Shown here in pieces: positions 44,201 through 52,633 of a stretch of 64,000 nt of DNA; position 1 is the first letter of the stretch; each line of letters begins with the position of its first letter. The notes beneath the pieces were generated by a model that saw only the letters and a list, made by a program, of their open reading frames with translations, ran no database searches and was not told where the DNA came from. The stretch comes from Candidatus Gastranaerophilales bacterium (GTDB taxonomy: Bacteria > Cyanobacteriota > Vampirovibrionia > Gastranaerophilales > Gastranaerophilaceae): contig CALUPH010000002.1 of the NCBI GenBank assembly GCA_944322615.1, forward strand, positions 62,001 to 126,000. Reading direction: 5' to 3'. The translations under genes and the position numbers were made by a program.

Positions 44201-45049
44201 GTGGGTTATAAAATAATAGACAAAATTGAATTGTGCCCAAACCAGTATGAATTAAAAATAGATGCACCATTTGTAACAAGAAACGCCCAAGCAGGTCAGT
44301 TCATAATTTTCAGAGTTGAAGCAAATGGCGAAAGAGTGCCAATAACAATTGCTGATGTAGATAGAGAAAAAGGCATATTAACAGTTGTATTTATGGCAGT
44401 TGGATATTCCACAAAAAAACTTGCACAACTAGAAATTGGCGATGAAATTCTTGATGTAGTAGGGCCATTAGGAAAACCCACAGATATAGAAAAATACGGA
44501 ACAGTAGTTTGTGTTGCAGGCGGTTATGGTGCAGCACCTTGCTATTTAATATCTAAAGCATTCTATGATGCCGGAAATAAAGTTCATATGATAATGGGTG
44601 CAAGAAATAAAGATTTATTATTCTGGCAAGATAAAATGGCAAAAGCTTGTGATGAACTTCATATTGCAACAGATGACGGTTCATTAGGTCATAAGGGATT
44701 TGTTACTGAAGTATTAGCAGATATTATGGCTAAAGAAAAAATAGACTATGTAATAGCAGTTGGACCAATGCCAATGATGAGAGCAGTTGCAAATCTTACA
44801 AAAGAAAAAAATATAAAGACAGAAGCAAGCATGAACCCAATTATGATAGATGGAACAGGTATGTGCGGAGCTTGCAGAGTAACAGTTGGCGGAGAAGTAA
44901 AATTTGCCTGCATAGATGGACCTGACTTTGATGCACATAAAATAGATTTTGATGAAGTTATAAACAGAACAAAAATCTATAAAGATGAAGAAAGAAGAAG
45001 AAGTGAAAACTGTAATCTTCTAAAAAAAGCAGATGCTGTTGCAAAATAA
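44201..45049 (+). CDS. ferredoxin-NADP reductase-like subunit A (NfnA/SudB-type)
   Basis: This is an FAD/NAD-binding and [2Fe-2S] protein related to dihydroorotate dehydrogenase electron-transfer subunits. The FAD domain (about 1-100), NAD domain with VCVAGGYGAAPCYLI (near 104), and C-terminal cluster region GTGMCGACRVTVGGEVKFAC (near 223-242) are typical of NfnA, which bifurcates electrons with NfnB. Length 282 aa is normal. The start is GTG with a strong AAAGGAGG site. The usual partner, the glutamate-synthase-like NfnB, is missing next door; instead a small four-cysteine protein follows 12 nt later. Confidence 0.88.
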   Translation: MGYKIIDKIELCPNQYELKIDAPFVTRNAQAGQFIIFRVEANGERVPITIADVDREKGILTVVFMAVGYSTKKLAQLEIGDEILDVVGPLGKPTDIEKYGTVVCVAGGYGAAPCYLISKAFYDAGNKVHMIMGARNKDLLFWQDKMAKACDELHIATDDGSLGHKGFVTEVLADIMAKEKIDYVIAVGPMPMMRAVANLTKEKNIKTEASMNPIMIDGTGMCGACRVTVGGEVKFACIDGPDFDAHKIDFDEVINRTKIYKDEERRRSENCNLLKKADAVAK

Positions 45050-45061
45050 AGGAGAATCATA

Positions 45062-45241
45062 ATGGCAAACAAAATACCTATTTGTCCTTTAATGAGTGCT
45101 GGAAATGAAATTCATATAGTATGTGCACAAGAGAATTGTGCTTGGTATATGAAAAATTATAAAACCTGCTCAATATATTTGATTGCACACAACGCAATAC
45201 TAGATATAAAAGAAAAACAAGAAAAAAATACTCCTCAATAG
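45062..45241 (+). CDS. small four-cysteine protein, 59 aa
   Basis: A short gene translated directly from the sequence. The strong site AAAGGAG precedes the ATG by about 7 nt. Cysteines occur as C8-x12-C21-x4-C26-x9-C36 with CAQENCAWY and a following CSIY, the spacing of a metal or iron-sulfur site. I have the impression that short CPLM...CAWY proteins occur in several anaerobes, without a known function. It is 12 nt after the NfnA-like gene, so an electron-transfer role next to that flavoprotein is a reasonable guess. Its stop codon lies inside the following terminator hairpin. Confidence 0.8.
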   Translation: MANKIPICPLMSAGNEIHIVCAQENCAWYMKNYKTCSIYLIAHNAILDIKEKQEKNTPQ

Positions 45242-45256
45242 AGGAGTATTTTTTTA
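45226..45256. terminator. bidirectional rho-independent terminator
   Basis: AAATACTCCTC / GAGGAGTATTT with an AATA loop and T-runs on both strands. It overlaps the stop codon of the small cysteine protein and ends 5 bp before the protease gene of the opposite strand. Confidence 0.93.
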
Positions 45257-45260
45257 TAAA

Positions 45261-45950
45261 TTATATATAAGCACTAACTATTTTTTTTACTTCATTAGCC
45301 GGAACAGCAAACCCTATACCAATATTTGATTTATTATTATCAGGATTAAATATAGATTGACTAATACCAATAACTTCACCATTTGCATTTAAAATAGGGC
45401 CACCGGATGACCCGGGATTAATAGCAGCATCCGTTTGGATTTTATTTCTTTCATAATCAATTCTTGATACAATGCCTGTAGTTAATGTACCGTTAAACCC
45501 AAACGGATTACCAATTGCAAGAACTTTTTGCCCGACTTTCACCATAGATGAATCACCAAGCTTAATGGTAGGCAAAGGTTTGTTAGGTTTTATTCTTAAT
45601 AAAGCTAAATCACCATTTGCGCCATCAGAAGGCAAAATTTCAGCCTTATATGTTTCACCTTTTGATGTTGTAACTTCTACATAAGAAGATTTCGCTACAA
45701 CATGTGAACTGGTTAAAATTATTCCACTCTTATTAATAATACATCCTGTACCGCTGGAAAGCCCATCAATCATCTGAGCTTCAACAAGAACAATAGCAGG
45801 ATTTATTCTCTCATAAACCGTGACATTTATGAATTCTTCGCCTTTAAAATCATTATCTCTTGAATAAACACAATCATTCAACATAACTCCACTCATACAA
45901 GATATAATTATAAACATTGTTACAGATAAAAACTTCATATGTTTTGGCAT
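45261..45950 (-). CDS. HtrA/DegP-like trypsin-type serine protease without PDZ domain
   Basis: Catalytic triad in chymotrypsin order: ILTSSHVVAKSS (His near 87), ANGDLALLRI (Asp near 117), and AINPGSSGGPIL (Ser near 194). At about 229 aa the protein ends right after the protease domain, so unlike DegP/DegS it has no PDZ domain. The N-terminus has a hydrophobic segment (FLSVTMFIIISCMSGVM, signal or anchor), placing it in the periplasm. I chose the ATG at 45950 with GAGAGG 12 nt upstream; a TTG at 45962 touches the ribosome site and is unlikely. Envelope protein quality control is the likely role. Confidence 0.88.
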   Translation of the reverse strand: MPKHMKFLSVTMFIIISCMSGVMLNDCVYSRDNDFKGEEFINVTVYERINPAIVLVEAQMIDGLSSGTGCIINKSGIILTSSHVVAKSSYVEVTTSKGETYKAEILPSDGANGDLALLRIKPNKPLPTIKLGDSSMVKVGQKVLAIGNPFGFNGTLTTGIVSRIDYERNKIQTDAAINPGSSGGPILNANGEVIGISQSIFNPDNNKSNIGIGFAVPANEVKKIVSAYI

Positions 45951-46074
45951 AATGTAACACAACCTCTCTTACAAATATAATTAAACATTTGTTTTATATA
46001 ATCCGCATTGGTAACTAAGCAGGCTGTTTTATTAATTAAAACAGTTATTATAACTTCAAATTTAGTACAAAAGA

Positions 46075-46104
46075 TTGTTATAAAAATTTGTTTTGGAGTA
46101 CAAT
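46075..46104 (+). promoter_or_regulatory. glcD promoter (TTGTTA-N18-TACAAT), leaderless geometry
   Basis: -35 TTGTTA (46075-46080), 18-bp spacer, -10 TACAAT (46099-46104), then 6 nt to the ATG at 46111. A GGAG lies between the boxes but is upstream of the expected transcription start, so it could not act as a ribosome site for this transcript. Confidence 0.65.
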
Positions 46105-46110
46105 TTAAGT

Positions 46111-47511
46111 ATGCTAAATACATTAATAAAATTAACAAATAATACAATCAGAACTATGGAAAATATAGTCGGCAAGGATAATGTTCTATCTGCCTATGAA
46201 GAACTGCTGACATATTCAACCGATTCTACCAATATAACAAATCCAGATGAAATAGCCGAAGTTGTTGTTTTTGTTGAAAATGTCCAACAAGTAAGTAAAA
46301 TAATGAAATATGCTTATTCAAAGTCAAAACCGGTTATAGCAAGAGCAGCAGGAACAAATCTTTGCGGAGCATGTTTACCGAAAAAAGGCGGAATAATAAT
46401 AGACTTTGCAAAAATGAATAAAATTCTTGAAATCAGTAAAGACAATTTAATCTGCAAAGTAGAACCCGGAGTTGTTATTGAAGATTTACAAAAAGAAGTG
46501 GGAAAACTAGATCTTTTTTACCCGCCTGATCCATCTAATTTAAAAGCCTCAATGATAGGCGGAAGTATAGGACTATCCTCAGGCGGACCTCATACATTCA
46601 AGTACGGAGCAACTAAAGATTTTGTTATAGATTTAGAAGTAGTACTCTCAGATGGAACAATAATGCATACAGGTTCATCTTGTTCGAAAGATGTAACCGG
46701 CTATAATATGACACAATTGTTTGTAGGTTCAGAAGGGACTTTAGGTATAATAACCCAAGCAACCATAAGATTAATACCAAAACCAGAAGCAAAAAGAGTA
46801 ATGTTAGCATATTTTGACACATTAGAAGATACATCAAAAACAGTTAACGATATAATATCAAACCTAATAACTCCGTCTGTTATTGACTTAATGGACAATA
46901 ATACATTAAAAACAATAGAAAGCTTTTACCCTTGTAATCTAAAAACAGATAAAACCGCAGCTTTATTGATTGAAATAGATGGATTTAAAGAAATTCTGGA
47001 CAGTCAATACAATAAAATAATAGAGATTTGTAACAGGAATAATTCCTCATATATACAGACAGCTTCAACAAAGGAAGAAGAAGCAAGAATTTGGATTTCG
47101 CGCCGTTCATCATTTGGAGCTACAGCAAAACTTGCACCAAATGTATTAACAGAAGATGTTGTTGTCCCAAGAGAAAACATTGTTCCTTTAGTAAAAGGAA
47201 TATGGGAAATATGTAAGAAATATGAATTAAAAACATGTATAATGGGACATATAGGAGACGGCAATATTCACCCTAATATAGCACTTGATTTAAGAAATCC
47301 CGTTGAGCGTTATAATTTTGACAGAGCCAAAACTGAATTATTTGAACTTGCACTTTCACTAAACGGAAGACTATCGGGTGAACATGGTATCGGCTGCGAA
47401 AAATCTGAGTTTATAAGTAAGGCACTAGACCCTAACAACTTAGAATATATGAAAAAGATAAAAAAATTATTCGACCCTAAAAACATACTAAATCCCGGAA
47501 AGATTTTCTAA
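46111..47511 (+). CDS. glcD: FAD-linked oxidase, GlcD/D-lactate dehydrogenase family
   Basis: The enzyme oxidises a 2-hydroxy acid such as D-lactate or glycolate. The FAD-binding PCMH fold shows PVIARAAGTNLCGACLP (near 78), SMIGGSIGLSSGGPHTFKYG (near 147) and VGSEGTLGIITQATIRL (near 208). The C-terminal domain has the conserved MGHIGDGNIHPN (near 382) and GRLSGEHGIGCEKSEFI (near 424). About 466 aa, normal for GlcD. I chose the ATG at 46111 on promoter geometry; an upstream TTG at 46093 would add six residues. cutA follows directly. With the D-lactate dehydrogenase at 11.7 kb it may cycle D-lactate. Confidence 0.92.
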   Translation: MLNTLIKLTNNTIRTMENIVGKDNVLSAYEELLTYSTDSTNITNPDEIAEVVVFVENVQQVSKIMKYAYSKSKPVIARAAGTNLCGACLPKKGGIIIDFAKMNKILEISKDNLICKVEPGVVIEDLQKEVGKLDLFYPPDPSNLKASMIGGSIGLSSGGPHTFKYGATKDFVIDLEVVLSDGTIMHTGSSCSKDVTGYNMTQLFVGSEGTLGIITQATIRLIPKPEAKRVMLAYFDTLEDTSKTVNDIISNLITPSVIDLMDNNTLKTIESFYPCNLKTDKTAALLIEIDGFKEILDSQYNKIIEICNRNNSSYIQTASTKEEEARIWISRRSSFGATAKLAPNVLTEDVVVPRENIVPLVKGIWEICKKYELKTCIMGHIGDGNIHPNIALDLRNPVERYNFDRAKTELFELALSLNGRLSGEHGIGCEKSEFISKALDPNNLEYMKKIKKLFDPKNILNPGKIF

Positions 47512-47826
47512 ATGGCTTACTGTATAATAAATTGCACGACAAAAAATAAAGAAGAAGCAATCTATATAGCGAAAAGTCTTGTAGAACGCAAATTAATTGC
47601 CTGCTGTAACATTATTCCATCAATCACATCAGTATATGAATGGGATAACGAGTTATGCTGTGATGAAGAATGCCTTATGGTTATGAAAACAAAAACAGAA
47701 TTATTTAACGAAGTAGAAATTGCAATAAAGGAGCTTCATACATACGATACTCCAGAAATCATATGTATTCCTATAAATAATGGAAGCAGGGAATATTTAT
47801 CCTGGGTAAATGAGCAAACAAAATAA
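47512..47826 (+). CDS. cutA: divalent cation tolerance protein CutA
   Basis: CutA1 is a small ferredoxin-like trimer implicated in copper tolerance and signalling. 104 aa with the family motifs LVERKLIACCNIIPSITSVY (about 24-43), EECLMVMKTK (near 57) and YDTPEIICIPINNGSREYL (near 80-98). The ATG comes directly after the glcD stop, so the two genes are coupled. Function in most bacteria remains unclear. Confidence 0.95.
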   Translation: MAYCIINCTTKNKEEAIYIAKSLVERKLIACCNIIPSITSVYEWDNELCCDEECLMVMKTKTELFNEVEIAIKELHTYDTPEIICIPINNGSREYLSWVNEQTK

Positions 47827-47838
47827 AGGAGCAATGCC

Positions 47839-48723
47839 ATTTTTAACTTTTTAAGAAAAGAAAAAGAACCTGAATACACTGTAAAAATGAGCTATGACAA
47901 ATCAAAGCCATTAACCAAAAGAAATCTCATTGCATTTTTAACCTCATTAAATATAGAAGTCAGAACAAATACAAAAGCAAGAGGGAACCAAGGGCTGTAT
48001 CAAAAAAACAGAATTGATGTTGCAAGGGGACTTGATGAAGAGAGGGCAATAGAGGTTTTAGTTCATGAATTTGCACACCATATACACTATAAATTAGATA
48101 AAGATTTTATAAAAAATGGCGGCAGTTTAGAAACTCTCTTTAAAACATCAGATATAACAGAAATAAAAGATGAATTGATAAATGTAACAAAGTTAATTGA
48201 TAAAAATTCAAGACTTCAAATATTTCTAAATGCTAAAGAAGAAGCTTCAAAAACCATAAAAAGTATGCAGAACGCCATACAAAGAGAGTACCCGAATTTT
48301 CAACGTTCCAAAAAATTTAATGAATTTGAAAAATACATAAAGAACTCAGAAGCAAAATATCTTGTAAAGTATGATGCAATAAGATTAATGCAAGGTTTTT
48401 TCTTTAAAAAAGAACGCATTCTGACAGTAAAAAATATAGATAACGATTTTCCGGAAATGCCTTATGCCTTTAGAGTATATATAAGACTTTGTTCTCTCAA
48501 ACGAAAACAATCAAAAATTACAAGAAGAATAAATAAATTAAATAAATATTATGAAAAACCAACCGAATTATTTGCAAGATACGTGCAAGGTTATTTCTCA
48601 ACACCTGAAACAATTTCAACAATTGCACCCATAACAACAAAAAAATTCAATGAACTTTTGCAATCAGGCTACTATAAAGAAATGAAAGATTTGTTTGAAA
48701 TTTTCAAGAAAAAAGAAATGTAA
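47839..48723 (+). CDS. HEXXH zincin-like protein, apparent ATT start
   Basis: The protein has a zinc-protease motif VLVHEFAHHIHYKL (HEFAH) and a later ELFARY that could supply the third ligand, so it is probably a gluzincin-like metallopeptidase; I recognise no closer family. It is lysine-rich and helical, with no signal. The start is unusual. The first in-frame ATG (47887) has no ribosome site, whereas a strong AAAGGAG at 47825-47831 lies 7 nt before an ATT that would begin a sensible N-terminus, MFNFLRKEKEPEYT. An out-of-frame ATG between the site and ATT gives only six codons. If ATT is not used, the protein begins at 47887 (278 aa). Confidence 0.72.
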   Translation: MFNFLRKEKEPEYTVKMSYDKSKPLTKRNLIAFLTSLNIEVRTNTKARGNQGLYQKNRIDVARGLDEERAIEVLVHEFAHHIHYKLDKDFIKNGGSLETLFKTSDITEIKDELINVTKLIDKNSRLQIFLNAKEEASKTIKSMQNAIQREYPNFQRSKKFNEFEKYIKNSEAKYLVKYDAIRLMQGFFFKKERILTVKNIDNDFPEMPYAFRVYIRLCSLKRKQSKITRRINKLNKYYEKPTELFARYVQGYFSTPETISTIAPITTKKFNELLQSGYYKEMKDLFEIFKKKEM

Positions 48724-48727
48724 AATC

Positions 48728-48756
48728 TTGAAAACTTATAAAAAAAATATTAGAAT
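48728..48756 (+). promoter_or_regulatory. mannosidase promoter (TTGAAA-N17-TAGAAT), leaderless geometry
   Basis: -35 TTGAAA (48728-48733), 17-bp spacer, -10 TAGAAT (48751-48756), then exactly 6 nt to the ATG at 48763. No Shine-Dalgarno is present. The promoter starts 4 bp after the previous gene's stop, so it can drive the mannosidase independently. Confidence 0.72.
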
Positions 48757-48762
48757 CAGGTT

Positions 48763-51087
48763 ATGAAAAAAGTAATAGCTTATGTTCATACTCATTGGGA
48801 CAGAGAGTGGTACAGAGAATTTGAAGAATTCAGACTAAGACTCATTGAAGTTTTTGATGAAGTATTAAAAAATTTAGAAACAGAAGAACTGCCATATTTA
48901 TATTTTGACGGTCAAACTGCTGCATTAGAAGATTATTTAGAAATCCGTCCTGAGAAACTTGCAAAAATAAAAGAATTAATCAATCAAAAAAAATTAAAAA
49001 TAGGTCCATTTTACTGTTCATCTGATAGTTTTCTGGTTTCAGGTGAATTATTATGCCGAAATTTAGAACTTGGATTATCAAAAGCAAAAGAATTCGGAGA
49101 AACTGAATTTATAGGATATTTATCAGATACTTTCGGTCACAGTCAATGTATTCCAAGCATATTAAAAGCATACAATATAGATAAAGCCTGTTTATGGAGA
49201 GGATTAGGTAGTCTTCCTGCTGATATTAATTGGCAAGATATAAAAACAACATATCTTATACAAGGTTATTTCCAAGATTTTTTAAATACTTCTTTACCCA
49301 TAGAAAAAAAAGCAGAAGCACTAAAAAAATATATTGATAAAATTGCACAAAAAAGCAAAGATTATATACTTTTACCAATTGGAGCCGATCATTTAGCTAT
49401 TGCAAAAAACTTAAAAAAACAAATTGAAGATTTAAATAAAATATATAAAGACTATAAAATAGAAATTAAAACTCCTTTTGAATATTTTGAAAAAATAAAA
49501 TCAAGAACAAAAGTAAATGGTGAGTTTCTAAATAATGAACTTAATTTTATACTGCCCGGTGTATATTCATCAAGGATATACATAAAACAAGCAAATGCAC
49601 ATTCGCAATGGTTATTAAGCAGAATAGCAGAACCATTACAAGCATTAAGTCATTTTTATTTCGGAACAAAATCAAAACAAAATGAAATTAATCACGCATA
49701 TAAAACCTTAATAAAAAATCACGCACACGATTCAATATACGGATGCAGTATAGATGAAGTGCACGATGAAATGCTAACAAGATTTAAGAAAACAGATACT
49801 ATATCAAACGGAATAATAAAAAGAACAATTAGAGATTTATCACAAAATAATGCTCCTCTTTCTGTTATAAACCTTTCAAATTTTAACTACTCCGGCAAAA
49901 TCAAAATCCAAACAGAACAAAAACTTCCAAAATGGATGAATGCAATAAAAATATCATCTCAAAAAGGTTTTACGGATAATAAACTTTATAATATTCAAGA
50001 AATCCCAATAACAGAAGATATTACTGACATAAATGAATATCTTATAGATGTAAAAAATCTAGATTCATTTTCACTAACTCAAATTAAAAAAGAAAATATC
50101 TGCAATGAAAAATACATAAAAACAACAAAAAACTCTATAGAAAACAAAAACATAAAAATAGAAATAAAAAACAATAAAATCAATATAACAGATAAGAAAA
50201 GAAATGAAGAATATAAAAATATAATAACAATTTCAGATAGAGCCGATATTGGTGACAGCTACAATTTTGGAGCATTAAAAAATGATACTCCAATTAATGC
50301 AATATTAAATAAATATGAAATTAAAGAATCAAATCAACAAAGAGCAATTATAAAATTAAGCTATACTATTAATATTCCTGCAACATCAAACTTAAAAGGT
50401 CGAAATAAAACAACAAAAACACATAAGCTTGATTTATTTATAACACTTTATAATCAAAATGAATTCGCAGAATTTAAGATTAATTGGGAAAATAAAAGTA
50501 AAAATCACATCCTTCAAATAGGATTTAATTTAAAAAATAAAATTACAAAAACAATTAATGAAGATTTATTTGGAACAGTAGAACGCAATTTTAATGCTGA
50601 TTATGATATATACAAATATATTCCGGCTCCAAAAGGGAAAGAACTAAAGTATAATACTTCACCAATGCAAAGATTTATGTCAGCACAAAATTTTGCACTA
50701 ATAACGAAAGGCAATTGCGAATACGAAATAAATAAACAAACAATAAATTTAACTCTTTTAAGAGCAACAGGCATAATATCAAATCCGATAAATCCAACAA
50801 GAGGAACCCCAGCCGGTCCACCGCTAAAAACGCCTAAACTACAATGTATCGGACAAAATAAAGCAAACTTTGCAATTGCATTTACAAATGAAGAAAAAGA
50901 TTTATTCAGATTAACTGAAGAATTTTATTCTGCATATGTACCATTATTTAGTAATCTAAAAAATAAGAAATTTGACATAAAAACAAAAGATTTAATATAT
51001 TCTATCTTGAACGAAAATGATAATTTAAGAATAAGAACATATAACACAACAACAAAAGAGATTAAAAATATTGTAATAAAAGATTAA
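48763..51087 (+). CDS. GH38 alpha-mannosidase / mannosylglycerate-hydrolase-like
   Basis: GH38 retaining mannosidases release alpha-mannose. The N-terminal catalytic domain shows YVHTHWDREWYREFEEF (about 7-23, zinc ligands His and Asp), YLSDTFGHSQCIPSIL (near 126, nucleophile Asp), and the helical domain has KNHAHDSIYGCSIDEVHDEM (near 322-341, zinc His and Asp). C-terminal beta domains are present but short; 774 aa against about 870 in many bacterial members. The motifs are closest to MngB-type enzymes. No signal peptide, so the substrate is probably an imported, small mannoside. Preceded by a near-consensus promoter. Confidence 0.9.
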   Translation: MKKVIAYVHTHWDREWYREFEEFRLRLIEVFDEVLKNLETEELPYLYFDGQTAALEDYLEIRPEKLAKIKELINQKKLKIGPFYCSSDSFLVSGELLCRNLELGLSKAKEFGETEFIGYLSDTFGHSQCIPSILKAYNIDKACLWRGLGSLPADINWQDIKTTYLIQGYFQDFLNTSLPIEKKAEALKKYIDKIAQKSKDYILLPIGADHLAIAKNLKKQIEDLNKIYKDYKIEIKTPFEYFEKIKSRTKVNGEFLNNELNFILPGVYSSRIYIKQANAHSQWLLSRIAEPLQALSHFYFGTKSKQNEINHAYKTLIKNHAHDSIYGCSIDEVHDEMLTRFKKTDTISNGIIKRTIRDLSQNNAPLSVINLSNFNYSGKIKIQTEQKLPKWMNAIKISSQKGFTDNKLYNIQEIPITEDITDINEYLIDVKNLDSFSLTQIKKENICNEKYIKTTKNSIENKNIKIEIKNNKINITDKKRNEEYKNIITISDRADIGDSYNFGALKNDTPINAILNKYEIKESNQQRAIIKLSYTINIPATSNLKGRNKTTKTHKLDLFITLYNQNEFAEFKINWENKSKNHILQIGFNLKNKITKTINEDLFGTVERNFNADYDIYKYIPAPKGKELKYNTSPMQRFMSAQNFALITKGNCEYEINKQTINLTLLRATGIISNPINPTRGTPAGPPLKTPKLQCIGQNKANFAIAFTNEEKDLFRLTEEFYSAYVPLFSNLKNKKFDIKTKDLIYSILNENDNLRIRTYNTTTKEIKNIVIKD

Positions 51088-51196
51088 AAATATTGATTTT
51101 GAAGCGTTTTCAAGATAATATCAAAGATAAGTTCAGTTTGAAATTAATATAGTTACAGAAAAATAAAAGTAATTTTTTCTGCTTTTGGAGGTAAAA

Positions 51197-52444
51197 ATGT
51201 CAAAGAGACGTGTAGTAGTAACAGGTATGGGATGTGTAACACCATATGGTATAGGTGTAAATACATTATGGAACAACCTAAAAGCCGGAATAAGCGGAAT
51301 AAAAGAGCATAATCTGGATAAAGATAAACACTTGGTAAAAGTAGCAGGTCAAGTTCCTGCAGACTTAAATATAGATGATTATATAGATCCGAAAGAAGCC
51401 AAAAGACTCGATAAAAGTATAATATATGCACTAATAGCAGCAGAAGAAGCTTTTAGAGATTCAGGATTGGACTTAGAAAAAGAAGATAAAACAAGAATAG
51501 GAACGATAGTATCAACCGCAGCAGGCGGACTTGTTGTAGTAACAACAGGTTATAAAGATATGATGGCAAGAGGTTTTCATAAATGTTCACCATTTACAGT
51601 TCCAATGATGATAGCAAATATGGCATCAGGAAAAGTTTCCATAAAATATGGACTAAGAGGTCCAAGTAAAGCAGTATTATCAGCATGTGCAACAGGTGCA
51701 CACTCTGTTGGAGATTCATTTAGAACAATCCAATATGGTGATGCAGATATAATGTTTGCAGGCGGAGCCGAATCAAGTGTATGTGATTTTGGTATAGGTG
51801 CATTTACAAGTGCAAGAACTCTATCAAAAAGTACAAGACCTGCAGAAGAAGTTTCAAGACCGTATGATGCAGAAAGAGATGGATTTGTTTTATCTGAAGG
51901 CGGTGCTGTTCTGATACTTGAAGAAAGAGAACACGCAATAGCTCGTGGAGCAAGAATATATGCAGAGCTTTCCGCATACGGACAAAGTTCTGACGCATAC
52001 GACATGGTAGCACCTGATCCGGAAGGAAGAGGGGCAGAACTTGCAATAAGAAACTGCCTAAAAGAAGCCAATAAAACACCTGATGATGTAGACTATATAA
52101 ATATGCACGGAACAAGCACTCACCTAGGTGATATAGCAGAATCAAACACAGTGGCAAGAATTTTTGGTGACAGAAATAAAAACAAAAAACTATGCGTAAG
52201 TTCAACAAAATCAATGACAGGACATATGCTTGGAGCAGCAGGAAGTGCCGAAGCAATTGTTGCAGTAAAAACAATCACAGAAGGAATAGTTCCTCCTACA
52301 ATTAATATTGTAAAATTAGACCCCGAAGTAGCAGATTTAGACTATGTAGCAAATAAAGCAAAAGCAAAAGATGTAAAAGTTGCATTATCTAACTCATTTG
52401 GTTTTGGCGGACATAATGCTGTATTAATGTTTGAAAAAGCATAA
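51197..52444 (+). CDS. fabF: 3-oxoacyl-ACP synthase II FabF
   Basis: FabF condenses malonyl-ACP with growing acyl-ACP. The start at 51197 has GGAGG 6 nt upstream; an upstream in-frame TTG adds four residues. Catalytic residues are present: LSACATGAHS (Cys near 164), NMHGTSTHLGD (His near 301), STKSMTGHMLGAAGSAEA (His near 341), and the family's SNSFGFGGHNA at the C-terminus. 415 aa. acpP and other fab genes are not adjacent. The upstream gap (51088-51196) is AT-rich, without a recognisable operator. It ends with a terminator. Confidence 0.96.
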   Translation: MSKRRVVVTGMGCVTPYGIGVNTLWNNLKAGISGIKEHNLDKDKHLVKVAGQVPADLNIDDYIDPKEAKRLDKSIIYALIAAEEAFRDSGLDLEKEDKTRIGTIVSTAAGGLVVVTTGYKDMMARGFHKCSPFTVPMMIANMASGKVSIKYGLRGPSKAVLSACATGAHSVGDSFRTIQYGDADIMFAGGAESSVCDFGIGAFTSARTLSKSTRPAEEVSRPYDAERDGFVLSEGGAVLILEEREHAIARGARIYAELSAYGQSSDAYDMVAPDPEGRGAELAIRNCLKEANKTPDDVDYINMHGTSTHLGDIAESNTVARIFGDRNKNKKLCVSSTKSMTGHMLGAAGSAEAIVAVKTITEGIVPPTINIVKLDPEVADLDYVANKAKAKDVKVALSNSFGFGGHNAVLMFEKA

Positions 52445-52467
52445 AAAATAAACAAATAATAAAAAAA

Positions 52468-52505
52468 GGAAAAGGCTCTTTTTCATAGAGTCTTTTTCTT
52501 TTTAA
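52468..52505 (+). terminator. rho-independent terminator
   Basis: GGAAAAGGCTC pairs with GAGTCTTTTTC (one G-U) around a 9-nt loop, with a T-rich 3' side. It ends fabF. Confidence 0.8.
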
Positions 52506-52542
52506 TACTACACTATACATTTAACCATTCCATTTTAAGATA

Positions 52543-52609
52543 GTCTTTCAGACAAGAAAATATTTCATAAAGTTTCATAAAACTTTTGTCTAAATTTCGT
52601 TCATATTTT
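52543..52609. repeat. dispersed intergenic repeat, copy 2
   Basis: Matches 19931-19997 without gaps at roughly 54 of 67 positions, beginning with the same GTCTTTCAGAC hairpin. It lies between the fabF terminator and the end of pilC. Confidence 0.6.
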
Positions 52610-52633
52610 TTCAAAATCATAACAAAATAATCA

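Noticed and set aside
51088-51196. Fatty-acid operator (FabT/FapR type) upstream of fabF
   Set aside because: Short inverted repeats are present (TTGAA...TTCAA) but none matches a known operator well enough.
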